DNA of 64,000 bases, taken from NCBI RefSeq assembly GCF_016482685.1, contig NZ_JACYHF010000027.1:1-64000 (forward strand), in the 5' to 3' direction. Origin of the DNA: Streptomyces sp. DSM 110735. GTDB lineage: Bacteria; Actinomycetota; Actinomycetes; Streptomycetales; Streptomycetaceae. A model generated the notes under the pieces. It did not search any database, was not told the DNA's origin, and saw nothing but the letters and a program-made list of their open reading frames with translations. Each line of letters begins with the position of its first letter. Position 1 is the stretch's first letter. Below, piece after piece: positions 9,085-17,570 of the stretch. The translations under genes were made by a program, and so were the position numbers.

Positions 9085-10929
9085 TCCCCGCCCCGACAGC
9101 ACCTCGCCGTACGCCTGCATCAGATCGGGCAGCCGCAGCGTGGCGAGGTCGTCCCGGGACAGCGCGCCCGGGTACACCGAGAGCCGCAGATCCCGGTAGG
9201 CGCAGCTCTTCTCGTACAGCGTGCGCAGGAACCGGCCGTTGCCCAGCTCGTCGATCCACCCCTGGTCCACCACGTGCCCGGCGATGGACCGCAGCTCCTC
9301 CACCGCCTCGTCGTCCCACCGGTCGCCGTTCTCCGCCGCCAGCACCCGGCCGATCTCGGTGAGTTCGCCGGGGCGGTACGACGGGAAGTCCACCCGGGTC
9401 GTGAAGCGCGAGGAGAGCCCCGGGTTGGCGGCGAGCAGCCGGTCCATGCCCTCCGGATAGCCGGCCAGGATCACCACCAGATGGTCCCGGTTGTCCTCGG
9501 CGCGCTTGAGCAGCACCTGGAGCGCCTCGTCGCCGTAGGCGTCGCCCTTGCCGTACCCGGAGTTGGAGAGCGCGTACGCCTCGTCCACGAAGAGCACCCC
9601 GCCGATGGCGGAGTCGATCAGCTCGTTGGCCTTCACGGCGGTCTGGCCCAGATACTCGCCGACCAGGTCGGCGCGCTGTGCCTCCACCAGGTGGTCGCCG
9701 CCGAGCAGACCGAGGGCGTAGAAGACCCGGCCCAGGATGCGGGCGACGGTGGTCTTGCCGGTGCCCGAGGGACCCGAGAAGACGAAGTGTCGTTTCGGCG
9801 GCTGCACCGGGAGCCCCTGGCCCGCCCGCAGCCGCGCCATGTTGAGCTGCGCGGAGAGCGCCTTCACCTGGCGCTTGACCGGTTCGAGCCCGACCATGCG
9901 CTCCAGCTCGGCCAGCGCCTCCTCCAGTAACCCGGGGTCGGTGGGTCCGGTGGGCAGCGGCGTGGAGGCGGACGTACCGCTCTTCACGCGGACCGCGCGG
10001 TCGGGCACCGAGGGCAGGGGACCGGTCGGTAGGTCGGGTTCGGACAGGCGCAGATCGCGTCCCTCGGTGCCGAAGAGCGGATCGAGGGTGTCCGGACCGT
10101 CCATGGCGTCCTGTCCGGCACCGGCCAGGGTGATCGCGGCGAAGTCGCCCGGGTCGTCGTACCCGTCGCCCTCGGCGATGGCGGCGAGGCGGGCGGAGGT
10201 GTCCATGAAAGCGGGGTCGACCCGGTGCACCGCCCGGTACAGCGGCAGGGCGGCGGCGCTGCGCCCTGTGCCCTCGTGCGCGCGGGCCAGCCAGTAGCGC
10301 AGCTCCTTGCGCTGCGGCTGCTCGCTGCGGCAGCGCATCAGGGCAGCGGCCAGCAGCGGTTCGGCCTGCCCGTACATCTCCAGGCGCACCCGCGCCATCC
10401 CGCCGAACAGCCCGGCCTCGATGCCGAGCAGGGAGTCGTCGAGCAGCGGGTCGGTGTGCCGCGTCAACTGGTCCCAGTCCTTGACCAGATACGACCGGCA
10501 GGCGTGCAGGAAGCGGACCTGCGGGTCGGTGTCCACCGGCGGCAGCCCGGCAAGGGCCCGGTCCAGCTCGGGCACATGGCGGCCGTCCAGCCAGTGCGAG
10601 GCGTGCGCCAGCAGCAGATCGCGCGGGCTCTCCAGCACCGGCTGCACCCACCAGCCCAGCCAGTACCAGGAGTTGAGGGCGCGGCGGTGCCGGGCGCGCT
10701 GCTCGCCGAAGCGGTCGCGGTGCCGGAACATCCGCAGCAGCGCGGTCGTCGTGTCCACGCGCAGCGCGTGCAGTCCGAGCCAGGCGTCGGCCATCCCCGG
10801 GTCCATCCGCACCGCGGCGCGGAACTCCTCCTCCGCCTGCGGGTAGGCGCCCATCGTGTAGGCGTCCACGCCCCGCGTCCAGGCGAGGTCGGCCGGGGCC
10901 TCGGAGCCCCGCGTGCCGAAGTCCATCAT
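9061..10929 (-). CDS. EccA-like AAA+ ATPase with N-terminal TPR-like region
   Basis: The 622-residue protein has a helical TPR-like N-terminal half (about 1-280), then an acidic and proline-rich linker. The C-terminal AAA+ module is of the CbxX/CfqX type (about 340-610), with Walker A FSGPSGTGKTTVAR near residue 382 and Walker B GGVLFVDEAYAL near 447. This is the architecture of EccA, the cytosolic ATPase of type VII (ESX) secretion, but no ESX core gene (eccB-E, esx, mycP) is present in the window. It may be an orphan chaperone-like ATPase. A promoter is visible at 11121-11149. Confidence 0.85.
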   Translation of the reverse strand: MMDFGTRGSEAPADLAWTRGVDAYTMGAYPQAEEEFRAAVRMDPGMADAWLGLHALRVDTTTALLRMFRHRDRFGEQRARHRRALNSWYWLGWWVQPVLESPRDLLLAHASHWLDGRHVPELDRALAGLPPVDTDPQVRFLHACRSYLVKDWDQLTRHTDPLLDDSLLGIEAGLFGGMARVRLEMYGQAEPLLAAALMRCRSEQPQRKELRYWLARAHEGTGRSAAALPLYRAVHRVDPAFMDTSARLAAIAEGDGYDDPGDFAAITLAGAGQDAMDGPDTLDPLFGTEGRDLRLSEPDLPTGPLPSVPDRAVRVKSGTSASTPLPTGPTDPGLLEEALAELERMVGLEPVKRQVKALSAQLNMARLRAGQGLPVQPPKRHFVFSGPSGTGKTTVARILGRVFYALGLLGGDHLVEAQRADLVGEYLGQTAVKANELIDSAIGGVLFVDEAYALSNSGYGKGDAYGDEALQVLLKRAEDNRDHLVVILAGYPEGMDRLLAANPGLSSRFTTRVDFPSYRPGELTEIGRVLAAENGDRWDDEAVEELRSIAGHVVDQGWIDELGNGRFLRTLYEKSCAYRDLRLSVYPGALSRDDLATLRLPDLMQAYGEVLSGRGPQDPSAM

Positions 10930-11120
10930 CCCCCCACGAACCGTGCCCCCGATGGTTCACCACCGGGCAGGCGCCCGACGGTCGCCGCGGTCGAACCGCT
11001 GTGCCGCGGAACGGAGTTGCCGGTGCGCGAGGCAGCAGCTCGAAGGTCGCACCGAGGGCATCGTACCCGTGGGACGACCAGGTGCCGAAGGGTGTGACAG
11101 GGGCCGTTCCGCGAGGTGGG

Positions 11121-11149
11121 AGCATACGGGGCGCACACCGCGCGGTCAC
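11121..11149 (-). promoter_or_regulatory. candidate promoter for the AAA ATPase gene
   Basis: On the minus strand GTGACC (11149-11144) and TATGCT (11126-11121) are separated by 17 nt, a good vegetative pattern. It implies a leader of about 185 nt before the ATG at 10929. No gene or conserved RNA was recognised in 10930-11120. Confidence 0.45.
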
Positions 11150-11203
11150 CGAGAGTGAGATTTCGGGGGCGCAAAAGGGACCCGGAGGTGGTGCCGGGGC
11201 AGA

Positions 11204-11272
11204 ACGAAGCCCCCGGTCACGGGGGAACAACCGGGGGCTTCGTGTCTGCGGGGCGACTCCGGGGAGCCGCAC
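11204..11272 (-). ncRNA. possible short transcript ending in a strong hairpin
   Basis: A promoter at 11308-11279 would start transcription near 11272. About 30 nt later the RNA runs into a perfect 14-bp hairpin, 11243-11230 pairing with 11217-11204 around a 12-nt loop. The product would be a small RNA of about 70 nt. Alternatively the hairpin only ends transcription from the uridine-kinase-like gene, and the promoter reads on into the AAA ATPase gene. No known RNA family was recognised. Confidence 0.35.
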
Positions 11273-11278
11273 ATTGAG

Positions 11279-11308
11279 AACGTAAGACCTGTACGGGCCC
11301 TCGGTCAA
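11279..11308 (-). promoter_or_regulatory. strong vegetative promoter in the udk-AAA intergenic gap
   Basis: On the minus strand TTGACC (11308-11303), 18 nt, then TACGTT (11284-11279). It lies after the stop of the uridine-kinase-like gene and upstream of a terminator-like hairpin, so it does not simply serve the next coding gene. Confidence 0.5.
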
Positions 11309-11357
11309 GCGCAGTTGGGGCGCTCGTGAAAGTCGATCACCCCTTCTCTTCACAGGT

Positions 11358-12050
11358 TCACCACACTGCCGATGGTCCCTCACGGTGAGTGACATCCTGG
11401 TCCGGTCCATCGGTCATCGCGGGCCCCGGCAGCACCTCGTACCCCTCCTGGATCTGGCGCACCAGAAGATCCGCACGGGGGCGCGAGGGGTCGTCCGCGA
11501 AGTGCGCGCGCTCCGCCGCCGTCCAGTCGTCCCAGAACTCCCGCTGCGCCGCGCCGTCCCGCCGCCGCCCCCGCGCCCACGCCTGCGAAGCGGGCAGCTC
11601 CATCCACAGCAGCAGCGCGAGATACGGGCGCAGCTCCCGGCGCCCCGCGCCGACCCCCTCCACCAGGACCACGGGTGCGGGCGGCAGCGGGCGGGGCGGT
11701 CCGAAGGCGCGCAGGTTCCAGTCGTACGGCGTGGACCGAGCGCTCCTGCCGCGCTCCAGCGGGGTGATCACCTGCTCGGTGAAGCGGGTGGTCCAGTCGA
11801 AGAGGTGGTCGTGGCTCGCGAAGTCGTCCAGGTGCAGGACGGGCGCCCCGCCCAGCGCGGTCGCCAGGCGTGCGGCGAAGGTGGACTTCCCCGAACCGGC
11901 GTGCCCGTCGACGCCCACCAGCCGGACCGGACCCAGCGACGGGGGAAGGGCGCGCAGCCGGGCGGCGAGGTGCTGAATGGCGATTCCCGAGGTGTGGTGC
12001 GGTGTGGGGGAGTTCTCCGGAAACAGTCTAGTAGCGGACGGTGCGGGCAC
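11358..12050 (-). CDS. uridine kinase-like P-loop kinase
   Basis: The protein has a Walker A motif GVDGHAGSGKSTFAARL close to its N-terminus, then HLDDFASHDHLFDW, a segment typical of the uridine kinase/phosphoribulokinase family, and VVLVEGVGAGRREL. It should phosphorylate a nucleoside or similar small molecule with ATP; uridine kinase is the usual annotation. The start is uncertain. GTG at 12050 (230 residues) is the best in-frame choice I found. The open frame extends to 12233, but that would run into the divergent gene's leader. A hairpin at 11204-11243 follows the gene. Confidence 0.72.
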   Translation of the reverse strand: MPAPSATRLFPENSPTPHHTSGIAIQHLAARLRALPPSLGPVRLVGVDGHAGSGKSTFAARLATALGGAPVLHLDDFASHDHLFDWTTRFTEQVITPLERGRSARSTPYDWNLRAFGPPRPLPPAPVVLVEGVGAGRRELRPYLALLLWMELPASQAWARGRRRDGAAQREFWDDWTAAERAHFADDPSRPRADLLVRQIQEGYEVLPGPAMTDGPDQDVTHREGPSAVW

Positions 12051-12095
12051 CCCGCGCGGGCGCCGAAACGTCGCCCCTTGAACCACTGGCTGACT

Positions 12096-12112
12096 TCCGG
12101 TCAATGACCGGA
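12096..12112. promoter_or_regulatory. 17-bp perfect palindrome between divergent genes
   Basis: TCCGGTCAATGACCGGA is a perfect palindrome centred on A12104. It lies in the gap between the minus-strand uridine-kinase-like gene and the plus-strand gene at 12232. Position and symmetry suit an operator for a dimeric regulator; no regulator gene is adjacent. Confidence 0.45.
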
Positions 12113-12231
12113 TATTACGTTCCGATTCCACCGACCGATTTGTGAATTTAGGCGTTCCCGGTGCGGCGGCGGCTGAGTAAGGTGCGTCCTGCGCAACTTG
12201 TGATGCGCCGTATGCGGACGGACAGGAGAGC

Positions 12232-13188
12232 ATGGCCGCGGAGTTATTCGAAGGGCACTATGTATGGCATCCGGCGGCCGACGACCGTGTCCTGGCGAGT
12301 GTTTGCGTCGATGTGCGCGCCGGGCGTTATCGCTACGCCCAGGAGGCACTGGCCGAGACGCGTTCCGACTTCGGCGTGCGCGCCCACCGCTCGCTGGTGC
12401 TCGCCTCCGAGGCGGCCGGCACCGACCTGGTCGAGCAGTGGCTCGCCGAGGAGGCCACGCCCGAGTCCACGCTGATGTGGGCCAGAGTCGCCGTGCAGCG
12501 CGCGATGCGGGCAGCCGACGCGCGTGACGAACGCGCCGAGACGCTGGAGCGCATCGCCCTCACCGCCTGCGACCGTGCCGCCGCCCTCGCCCCCGACGAC
12601 CCCACACCCTGGGTCGCCAAGCTCACCATGGCCCGGCTGCACCGGCTGCGCGACCCCGCCCCGCAGGGCCTGCTCACCTCGCCGCCCGGTCCCTGGCGGC
12701 TGTTCTCGCACGTCCTCTCCCTCGACCCGTGGAACCGCGAGGGCCATCACCGCTTCCTGTCCTTCTTCTTCACCCGCCACGGCGGCTCGGTGAACGCCGC
12801 CTGGGACGTGGCCGCCTTCCTCAGTCAGCGGGCGCCCGCCGACTCCGCCCTGCGGCTGCTGCCCCTGGTGGCGCTGGTGGAGAGCTACAACCCCACCCAA
12901 CTGCTCGCGGACCGGGTCTGGGAGCAGCCCCAGTGGCGCTCCACCACCCTGGCCGCCTACCGCAACTGGCTGCCCGCCGTGGCCGGTTACCGCTTCACCC
13001 CCGTGCTCGACCTGGCCTACCTCGCGCACGCACTGGTCATGGCCCAGTGCGAGTTCGAGGCCCGGGCGGTCTTCGCCGCGATGGGTCCGTACGCCTCACG
13101 CATGCCCTGGAGTGCCTTCGGCGACCCCGCCGAGCAGCTCTCCCGGGCCCGGCGCGCGTGCGGGCTGCCCGTCCCGGGACCCGCCTGA
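12232..13188 (+). CDS. conserved-looking helical protein of unknown function
   Basis: The 318-residue protein is soluble, helical and rich in Ala, Arg and Trp, with repeat-like helix pairs resembling TPR/SEL1-type scaffolds (DRAAALAPDDPTPWVAKLTMARL, ALRLLPLVALVESYNPTQLLADRVW). I do not recognise a named family. ATG at 12232 follows AGGAGAG. It lies 41 bp upstream of an amino acid permease on the same strand, so the two may be co-transcribed; a scaffold or regulatory role is only a guess. Confidence 0.75.
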   Translation: MAAELFEGHYVWHPAADDRVLASVCVDVRAGRYRYAQEALAETRSDFGVRAHRSLVLASEAAGTDLVEQWLAEEATPESTLMWARVAVQRAMRAADARDERAETLERIALTACDRAAALAPDDPTPWVAKLTMARLHRLRDPAPQGLLTSPPGPWRLFSHVLSLDPWNREGHHRFLSFFFTRHGGSVNAAWDVAAFLSQRAPADSALRLLPLVALVESYNPTQLLADRVWEQPQWRSTTLAAYRNWLPAVAGYRFTPVLDLAYLAHALVMAQCEFEARAVFAAMGPYASRMPWSAFGDPAEQLSRARRACGLPVPGPA

Positions 13189-13229
13189 ACCCGCAACCCG
13201 CTCTGTCCCCACAACAGAAAGGCCGATCT

Positions 13230-14771
13230 GTGTCGGAACGGATATCGACGCCCCGGGAGAAGTCCCGGGGGGACGAGGAACCGGTCGTCCTCGACGACGA
13301 CGCCACCCTGCACGCGATGGGTTATCCGCGGAAACTGACCCGCCGTTTCAAGGCGTTCGACAATTTCGCGATCTCCTTCACCATCATCAATATCCTCTCG
13401 GGTATTTTTTCCTCCTTCGGATTCGGTATGAATGCGGGTGGTCCCCGTATTCTCGTGTTCGGCTGGATCGGCGTCTCGGTGATGGTCCTGTTCATCGGAG
13501 CCGCGATGGCGGAGGTCGCCTCCGCCTATCCGACGAGCGGTGCGCTGTATTTCTCGGCGGGCAAGCTCGCCAAGCGGCACAAGGGCGCCTGGTCGTGGTT
13601 CACCGGATGGCTGAACTTCGTCGGTCAGATCGGCGGCACCGCCGCCACGGGCTACGCCGCCGCCACCTTCATCCAGGCGTTCGTCGCGCTCCAGTGGCCG
13701 TCGTACGAGCCCACCGCACACCAGACCGTGCTGCTCACGGGCGTGATCATCGTGCTCCAGGGGCTCGCCAACACCTACACCGTGCAGCTCGTCGCCGTGC
13801 TGAACCGGATTTCCGTGTGGTGGCTGCTGATCGGACTCGTGGTGATCGTCACCGCACTCATCGTGATTCCGGATCACCATCAGTCGGCGTCGTTCGTCAC
13901 GCATTTCGAGAACAACACCGGCTTCACCAACGGCCTTTACGGCGGCATGTTGGGTCTGCTCGTCACGAGCTGGACGTTCACCGGGTTCGACGGCAGCTTC
14001 CACATGTCCGAGGAAACGGTTCAGGCCACCGTCAACGCGCCGAAGGGGATCACCCGGGCCATCGGCTATTCGGCCCTCACCGGCCTGATCCTGATGCTCG
14101 CACTGGTCTACAGCATTAGCGACTACGCCAAGGTGGCCGGTTCCGACGCGCCTCCCGTCCAGATTCTCATCGACGGTCTCGGACTCGGCACCGCCAAGGC
14201 GATGCTGCTCATCGTCATCGGCGCGATGCTCTTCTGCGGTCTCGCCAACCTCACCAGCAACACCCGGCAGATCTTCGCCTTCTCCCGCGACGGCGCGATG
14301 CCCGGCTCCCGCTGGTGGCACTCGGTCTCCCCGCGCACCCGGACGCCCGTCAAGGCGGTCTGGCTCGCCGTCGCCTGCTCGCTCGCCCTGGTGATCCCCG
14401 GCTGGTGGTCCCACACGGCCTTCACCGCCATCGTCAGCGTCAACGTGGTCGGGCTCTTCCTCGCCTACGCGGTGCCGATCTTCCTCCGGCTGCGGCTCGG
14501 CGACGAGTTCCAGCCCGGTCCCTGGCACCTCGGCCGCTGGGGGCGCCCCATCGGCTGGCTCGCGGTGACCTGGATCCTCCTGAGCAGCGTCCTCTTCATG
14601 CTGCCCCAGGCATCGCCCATCACCGTCGACTCCTTCAACTACGCCCCCATCGCCCTCGCGGCCGTCATCCTGATCGCCACGGTCTGGTGGTTCACCACGG
14701 CCCGCCGCCGCTTCCAGGGTCCGGTCAGCTACGGCCGCCCGGACGAGGTGGCGGCGATGGACCTGATCTGA
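13230..14771 (+). CDS. APC superfamily amino acid permease
   Basis: The 513-residue permease has about 12 transmembrane segments after a charged N-terminal tail. The first segment carries FAISFTIINILSGIFSSFGFGMNAGG, followed by AEVASAYPTSGALYFSA, which is the amino-acid/choline transporter (ACT) pattern within the APC superfamily. The substrate cannot be read from sequence; an amino acid or choline-like amine is likely. GTG at 13230 is chosen because it precedes the polar N-tail; the frame is open far upstream inside the previous gene. Codons around 13370-13450 are unusually T-rich (ATT, TTT, AAT). Confidence 0.88.
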   Translation: MSERISTPREKSRGDEEPVVLDDDATLHAMGYPRKLTRRFKAFDNFAISFTIINILSGIFSSFGFGMNAGGPRILVFGWIGVSVMVLFIGAAMAEVASAYPTSGALYFSAGKLAKRHKGAWSWFTGWLNFVGQIGGTAATGYAAATFIQAFVALQWPSYEPTAHQTVLLTGVIIVLQGLANTYTVQLVAVLNRISVWWLLIGLVVIVTALIVIPDHHQSASFVTHFENNTGFTNGLYGGMLGLLVTSWTFTGFDGSFHMSEETVQATVNAPKGITRAIGYSALTGLILMLALVYSISDYAKVAGSDAPPVQILIDGLGLGTAKAMLLIVIGAMLFCGLANLTSNTRQIFAFSRDGAMPGSRWWHSVSPRTRTPVKAVWLAVACSLALVIPGWWSHTAFTAIVSVNVVGLFLAYAVPIFLRLRLGDEFQPGPWHLGRWGRPIGWLAVTWILLSSVLFMLPQASPITVDSFNYAPIALAAVILIATVWWFTTARRRFQGPVSYGRPDEVAAMDLI

Positions 14772-14800
14772 CGGACTCCCTCCGGGGGTTCGGCGGGTTC

Positions 14801-14848
14801 CACGTGCGAGGGGGCCCGGGTACGCGTACCCGGGCCCCCTCGCACGTG
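14801..14848. terminator. 48-bp perfect palindrome, probable terminator
   Basis: Bases 14801-14824 are the exact reverse complement of 14825-14848, beginning and ending with CACGTG. As RNA this is an extremely stable hairpin needing only a 4-nt loop. It lies 30 nt after the permease stop. The palindrome has a gap-free centre, so it could also extrude as a cruciform. Confidence 0.75.
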
Positions 14849-14853
14849 CCGTA

Positions 14854-14922
14854 AGGCTGACGTGGACAGTGCCGGGAGGCTGACGCGGGCAGTGCGGGGA
14901 TGCCGACGCGGGCAGTGCCTGA
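14854..14922. repeat. three 23-bp imperfect tandem repeats
   Basis: Units start at 14854, 14877 and 14900 and share GACGYGGRCAGTGC. They follow directly after the 48-bp palindrome and lie upstream of the exported protein gene at 15091. Function unknown; they may be a protein-binding array or slippage product. Confidence 0.6.
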
Positions 14923-15090
14923 CCAGCGGTTCCGCCGTCCCGGCGGCGGTCGTCATTGGTTGAACCAATGTTCCTCGGGCGACAAGCGGGGAAGTGCTGG
15001 CAGGGGCATGGCGGGGGGCGCATAGTGGGCGCGAAGCCGTGCGGCGTTCGCACCTGTCCGCACCTGGACTCCCTGGGGGTAGTCGCGTCC

Positions 15091-16452
15091 ATGAGCAGAG
15101 CCCAGCAGCCCTCCCGCCGCAGCGTCCTCGGGGCGGCCGTCGCCGTCGCGGTGAGCGCGGGGGCGGTGTCCGCCGTTCCCGCCGTCGCCGCCCCGGCCGT
15201 ACGGCACGGCGGGTCCTCCGGCCGTCCCGTCGAGTACCACGCCTGGACCTCGTACACGGACTGGCGGCAAGGCACCGCGCACGGCGTCCGCGCCGTCGCC
15301 GGATCACGCCCCGGGATCGTGATCGCCGCGCCCGCGGGCCGTACCGACTACACCGACCCCCACACCGGCACCACCGCGACCTGGGAGTACGCCACCTGGA
15401 CCTCGCCCGCGCACCGGCTGAGCGTGCCCGCCACCGAGGTCATCGCCTCCTGGAACGCGCACACCCCCGAGGGCACCTGGCTCCAGACCGAGCTGAGCGG
15501 CACGTACTCCGACGGCACCGCGACCCCCTGGTACGTGATGGGCCGCTGGGCCTCCGGCGACCAGGACATCCGGCGCACCTCCGTGGACGACCAGAGCGAC
15601 GGCAAGAGTTCCGTCTGGACGGACACCTTCGCCATCGACGACGCGAGCACGGGGCTGCGCCTGGTCTCGTACCGGCTGCGCCTCACCCTGTACCGCAAGC
15701 CCGGCACCCACACGACCCCCACGGTCCGCCGCGTCGGTGCCATGGGCTCGGACATCCCCGACCGCTTCACCGTCCCCGCCTCCGCCCCCGGTCTCACCCG
15801 CGAACTCGCCGTCCCGCGCTACTCGCAGGAGATCCACAAGGGGCAGTACCCGCAGTACGACAACGGCGGCGAAGCCTGGTGCAGCCCCACCTCCTCGGAG
15901 ATGATCGTCGAGTACTGGGGCGCCCGCCCCACCCCCGAGCAGCTCTCCTGGGTCGACCCCGCCTACGCCGACCCCCAGGTCTGCCACGCCGCCCGCTCCA
16001 CCTACGACTACCAGTACGAGGGCTGCGGCAACTGGCCCTTCAACGCCGCCTACGCCGCCTCCTACTCCGGTCTCCAGGGCGTGATCACTCGCCTCACCTC
16101 CCTCACCGACCTGGAGACCCTGATCGCCGCCGGCATCCCCGCCATCACCTCCCAGTCCTTCCTCAAGACCGAGCTGACCGGCGCGGGCTACGGCACCTCC
16201 GGCCACCTCATGACCGTCATCGGCTTCACCGCCGAGGGTGACGTCATCGCCAACGACCCGGCGTCCCCGAGCGACGACGCGGTGCGCCGGGTGTACGCAC
16301 GGCGCGAATTCGAGAACATCTGGCTGCGCACCAAGCGCTACAACGCCTCCGGCCAGCTCGCCTCGGGCACCGGCGGCGTCTGCTACCTGTACTTCCCGGA
16401 GCACCCGACCCCGCGCCAGCGGGCGGCGCTCGCGGCGGTGGGGGTGCGCTGA
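15091..16452 (+). CDS. Tat-exported C39-like cysteine peptidase family protein
   Basis: The 453-residue protein starts with a twin-arginine signal, RRSVLGAAVAVAVSAGAVSA, with cleavage expected near AVAAPA at about residue 35. A beta-rich domain (about 45-230) precedes a papain-like C39-type domain with the candidate catalytic Cys in GGEAWCSPTSSEM (about 267), His in SGHLMTVIGF (about 371) and Asp in VIANDPASP (about 386). It is likely secreted; the target is unknown. The ATG at 15091 is the only start giving a proper signal peptide; the upstream in-frame extension is poor. Confidence 0.85.
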   Translation: MSRAQQPSRRSVLGAAVAVAVSAGAVSAVPAVAAPAVRHGGSSGRPVEYHAWTSYTDWRQGTAHGVRAVAGSRPGIVIAAPAGRTDYTDPHTGTTATWEYATWTSPAHRLSVPATEVIASWNAHTPEGTWLQTELSGTYSDGTATPWYVMGRWASGDQDIRRTSVDDQSDGKSSVWTDTFAIDDASTGLRLVSYRLRLTLYRKPGTHTTPTVRRVGAMGSDIPDRFTVPASAPGLTRELAVPRYSQEIHKGQYPQYDNGGEAWCSPTSSEMIVEYWGARPTPEQLSWVDPAYADPQVCHAARSTYDYQYEGCGNWPFNAAYAASYSGLQGVITRLTSLTDLETLIAAGIPAITSQSFLKTELTGAGYGTSGHLMTVIGFTAEGDVIANDPASPSDDAVRRVYARREFENIWLRTKRYNASGQLASGTGGVCYLYFPEHPTPRQRAALAAVGVR

Positions 16453-16471
16453 GCCCGGGGACCCGGCAGGG

Positions 16472-16504
16472 GTGCGGCGCCGGTCCACGCGACCGGCGCC
16501 GCAC
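16472..16504 (+). terminator. terminator hairpin after the C39-like gene
   Basis: GTGCGGCGCCGGTC (16472-16485) pairs perfectly with 16491-16504 around the 5-nt loop CACGC, 20 nt after the stop codon. Confidence 0.75.
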
Positions 16505-16628
16505 TCGTCCCGTGCCGCGCCCGCCCCCGTCCGCCCCGCCCGCTTCGTCGCGCGCCCTCACCCGAACGGCCGCCTCTGCCATACTGCGGATGTCCCGCCG
16601 ACCGCAGAGACCAGGGCCGGAATTGAAT

Positions 16629-17300
16629 ATGCGTCAACAGCCCGCCGCCCTCGCCCAGGCCGTCGGCCCGGGCCGACCGACGCGTGGTACCGAGCGCTCC
16701 GCGGCGCGCCGGGCCGAACTCATCGCCATCGGGCGCAAGTTGTTCGCCGACCGGTCCTACGACGCGCTGTCCATGGACGACATCGCGCGCCAGGCGCATG
16801 TCGCGAAGGGGCTCATCTACTACTACTTCCGGTCCAAGCGCGGCTACTACCTCGCGATCATCCAGGACTCCGTCGCGGACCTGGTCACCTTCGCCGCGAG
16901 CGGTCTCGAACTGCCCGCCGTGGACCGGCTGCACCGCACCCTGGACAGCTATCTGCGGTTCGCGGAGCACCACCAGGCGGCGTACCGCACCATCGTCAGC
17001 GGCGGCGTCGGCTTCGACGCCGAGGTGCACGCGATCCGGGACGGTGTGCGCGAGGCGATCGTCGACACCGTCGCGGACGGGGCGTACGGCAGGACCGCCG
17101 TCGGACCGCTCGCCCGCAGCGGTCTGCTCTCCTGGGTGTGCAGCGTCGAGGGCGCCACCCTCGACTGGATCGACCGCCCCGCGCTGACCCGCGACACCCT
17201 GTGCGAGCTGCTGGTCAAGACGCTCGGCGGCACCCTGCGCGCCATCGAGGAGCTGGACCCCTCCTGCCCGGCACCGCCGCCGGCCCGCCGGGACGCCTGA
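16629..17300 (+). CDS. TetR family transcriptional regulator
   Basis: The 223-residue protein has a TetR-type DNA-binding domain at about 20-70: LIAIGRKLFADRSYDALSMD, then DIARQAHVAKGLIYYYFRSKRGYYL. A helical ligand-binding domain follows. ATG at 16629 is chosen because it sits just before the DNA-binding domain; ATG at 16590 is an alternative. It precedes an acyl-CoA dehydrogenase gene 270 bp away, a common pairing for regulators sensing acyl-CoA, but the ligand is not evident. Confidence 0.87.
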   Translation: MRQQPAALAQAVGPGRPTRGTERSAARRAELIAIGRKLFADRSYDALSMDDIARQAHVAKGLIYYYFRSKRGYYLAIIQDSVADLVTFAASGLELPAVDRLHRTLDSYLRFAEHHQAAYRTIVSGGVGFDAEVHAIRDGVREAIVDTVADGAYGRTAVGPLARSGLLSWVCSVEGATLDWIDRPALTRDTLCELLVKTLGGTLRAIEELDPSCPAPPPARRDA

Positions 17301-17570
17301 CCCCGCGACCAGACCACCACCCCCGCTTCACTCCAACAGCCCCGCGCAGCCAAGGTCGACAAGGCGGCGCAGGGCCTTTTCGGGTTTCCTGAAGTAAGCG
17401 CTCGTTAACTGGTGACGGGAGGTCCCGGATCGGGCATACTCACGGCACAGCCGCTGGTCAGCCGCCTCCGAGACCCGGAGCGGGCCGTCGGCGGACGGAA
17501 CGATCAGGCGGAGCCGCCCGACCCGGGGCGCACCTCCGCCGGTGTGCCCGACAGGGAGGAGACCGACGCC

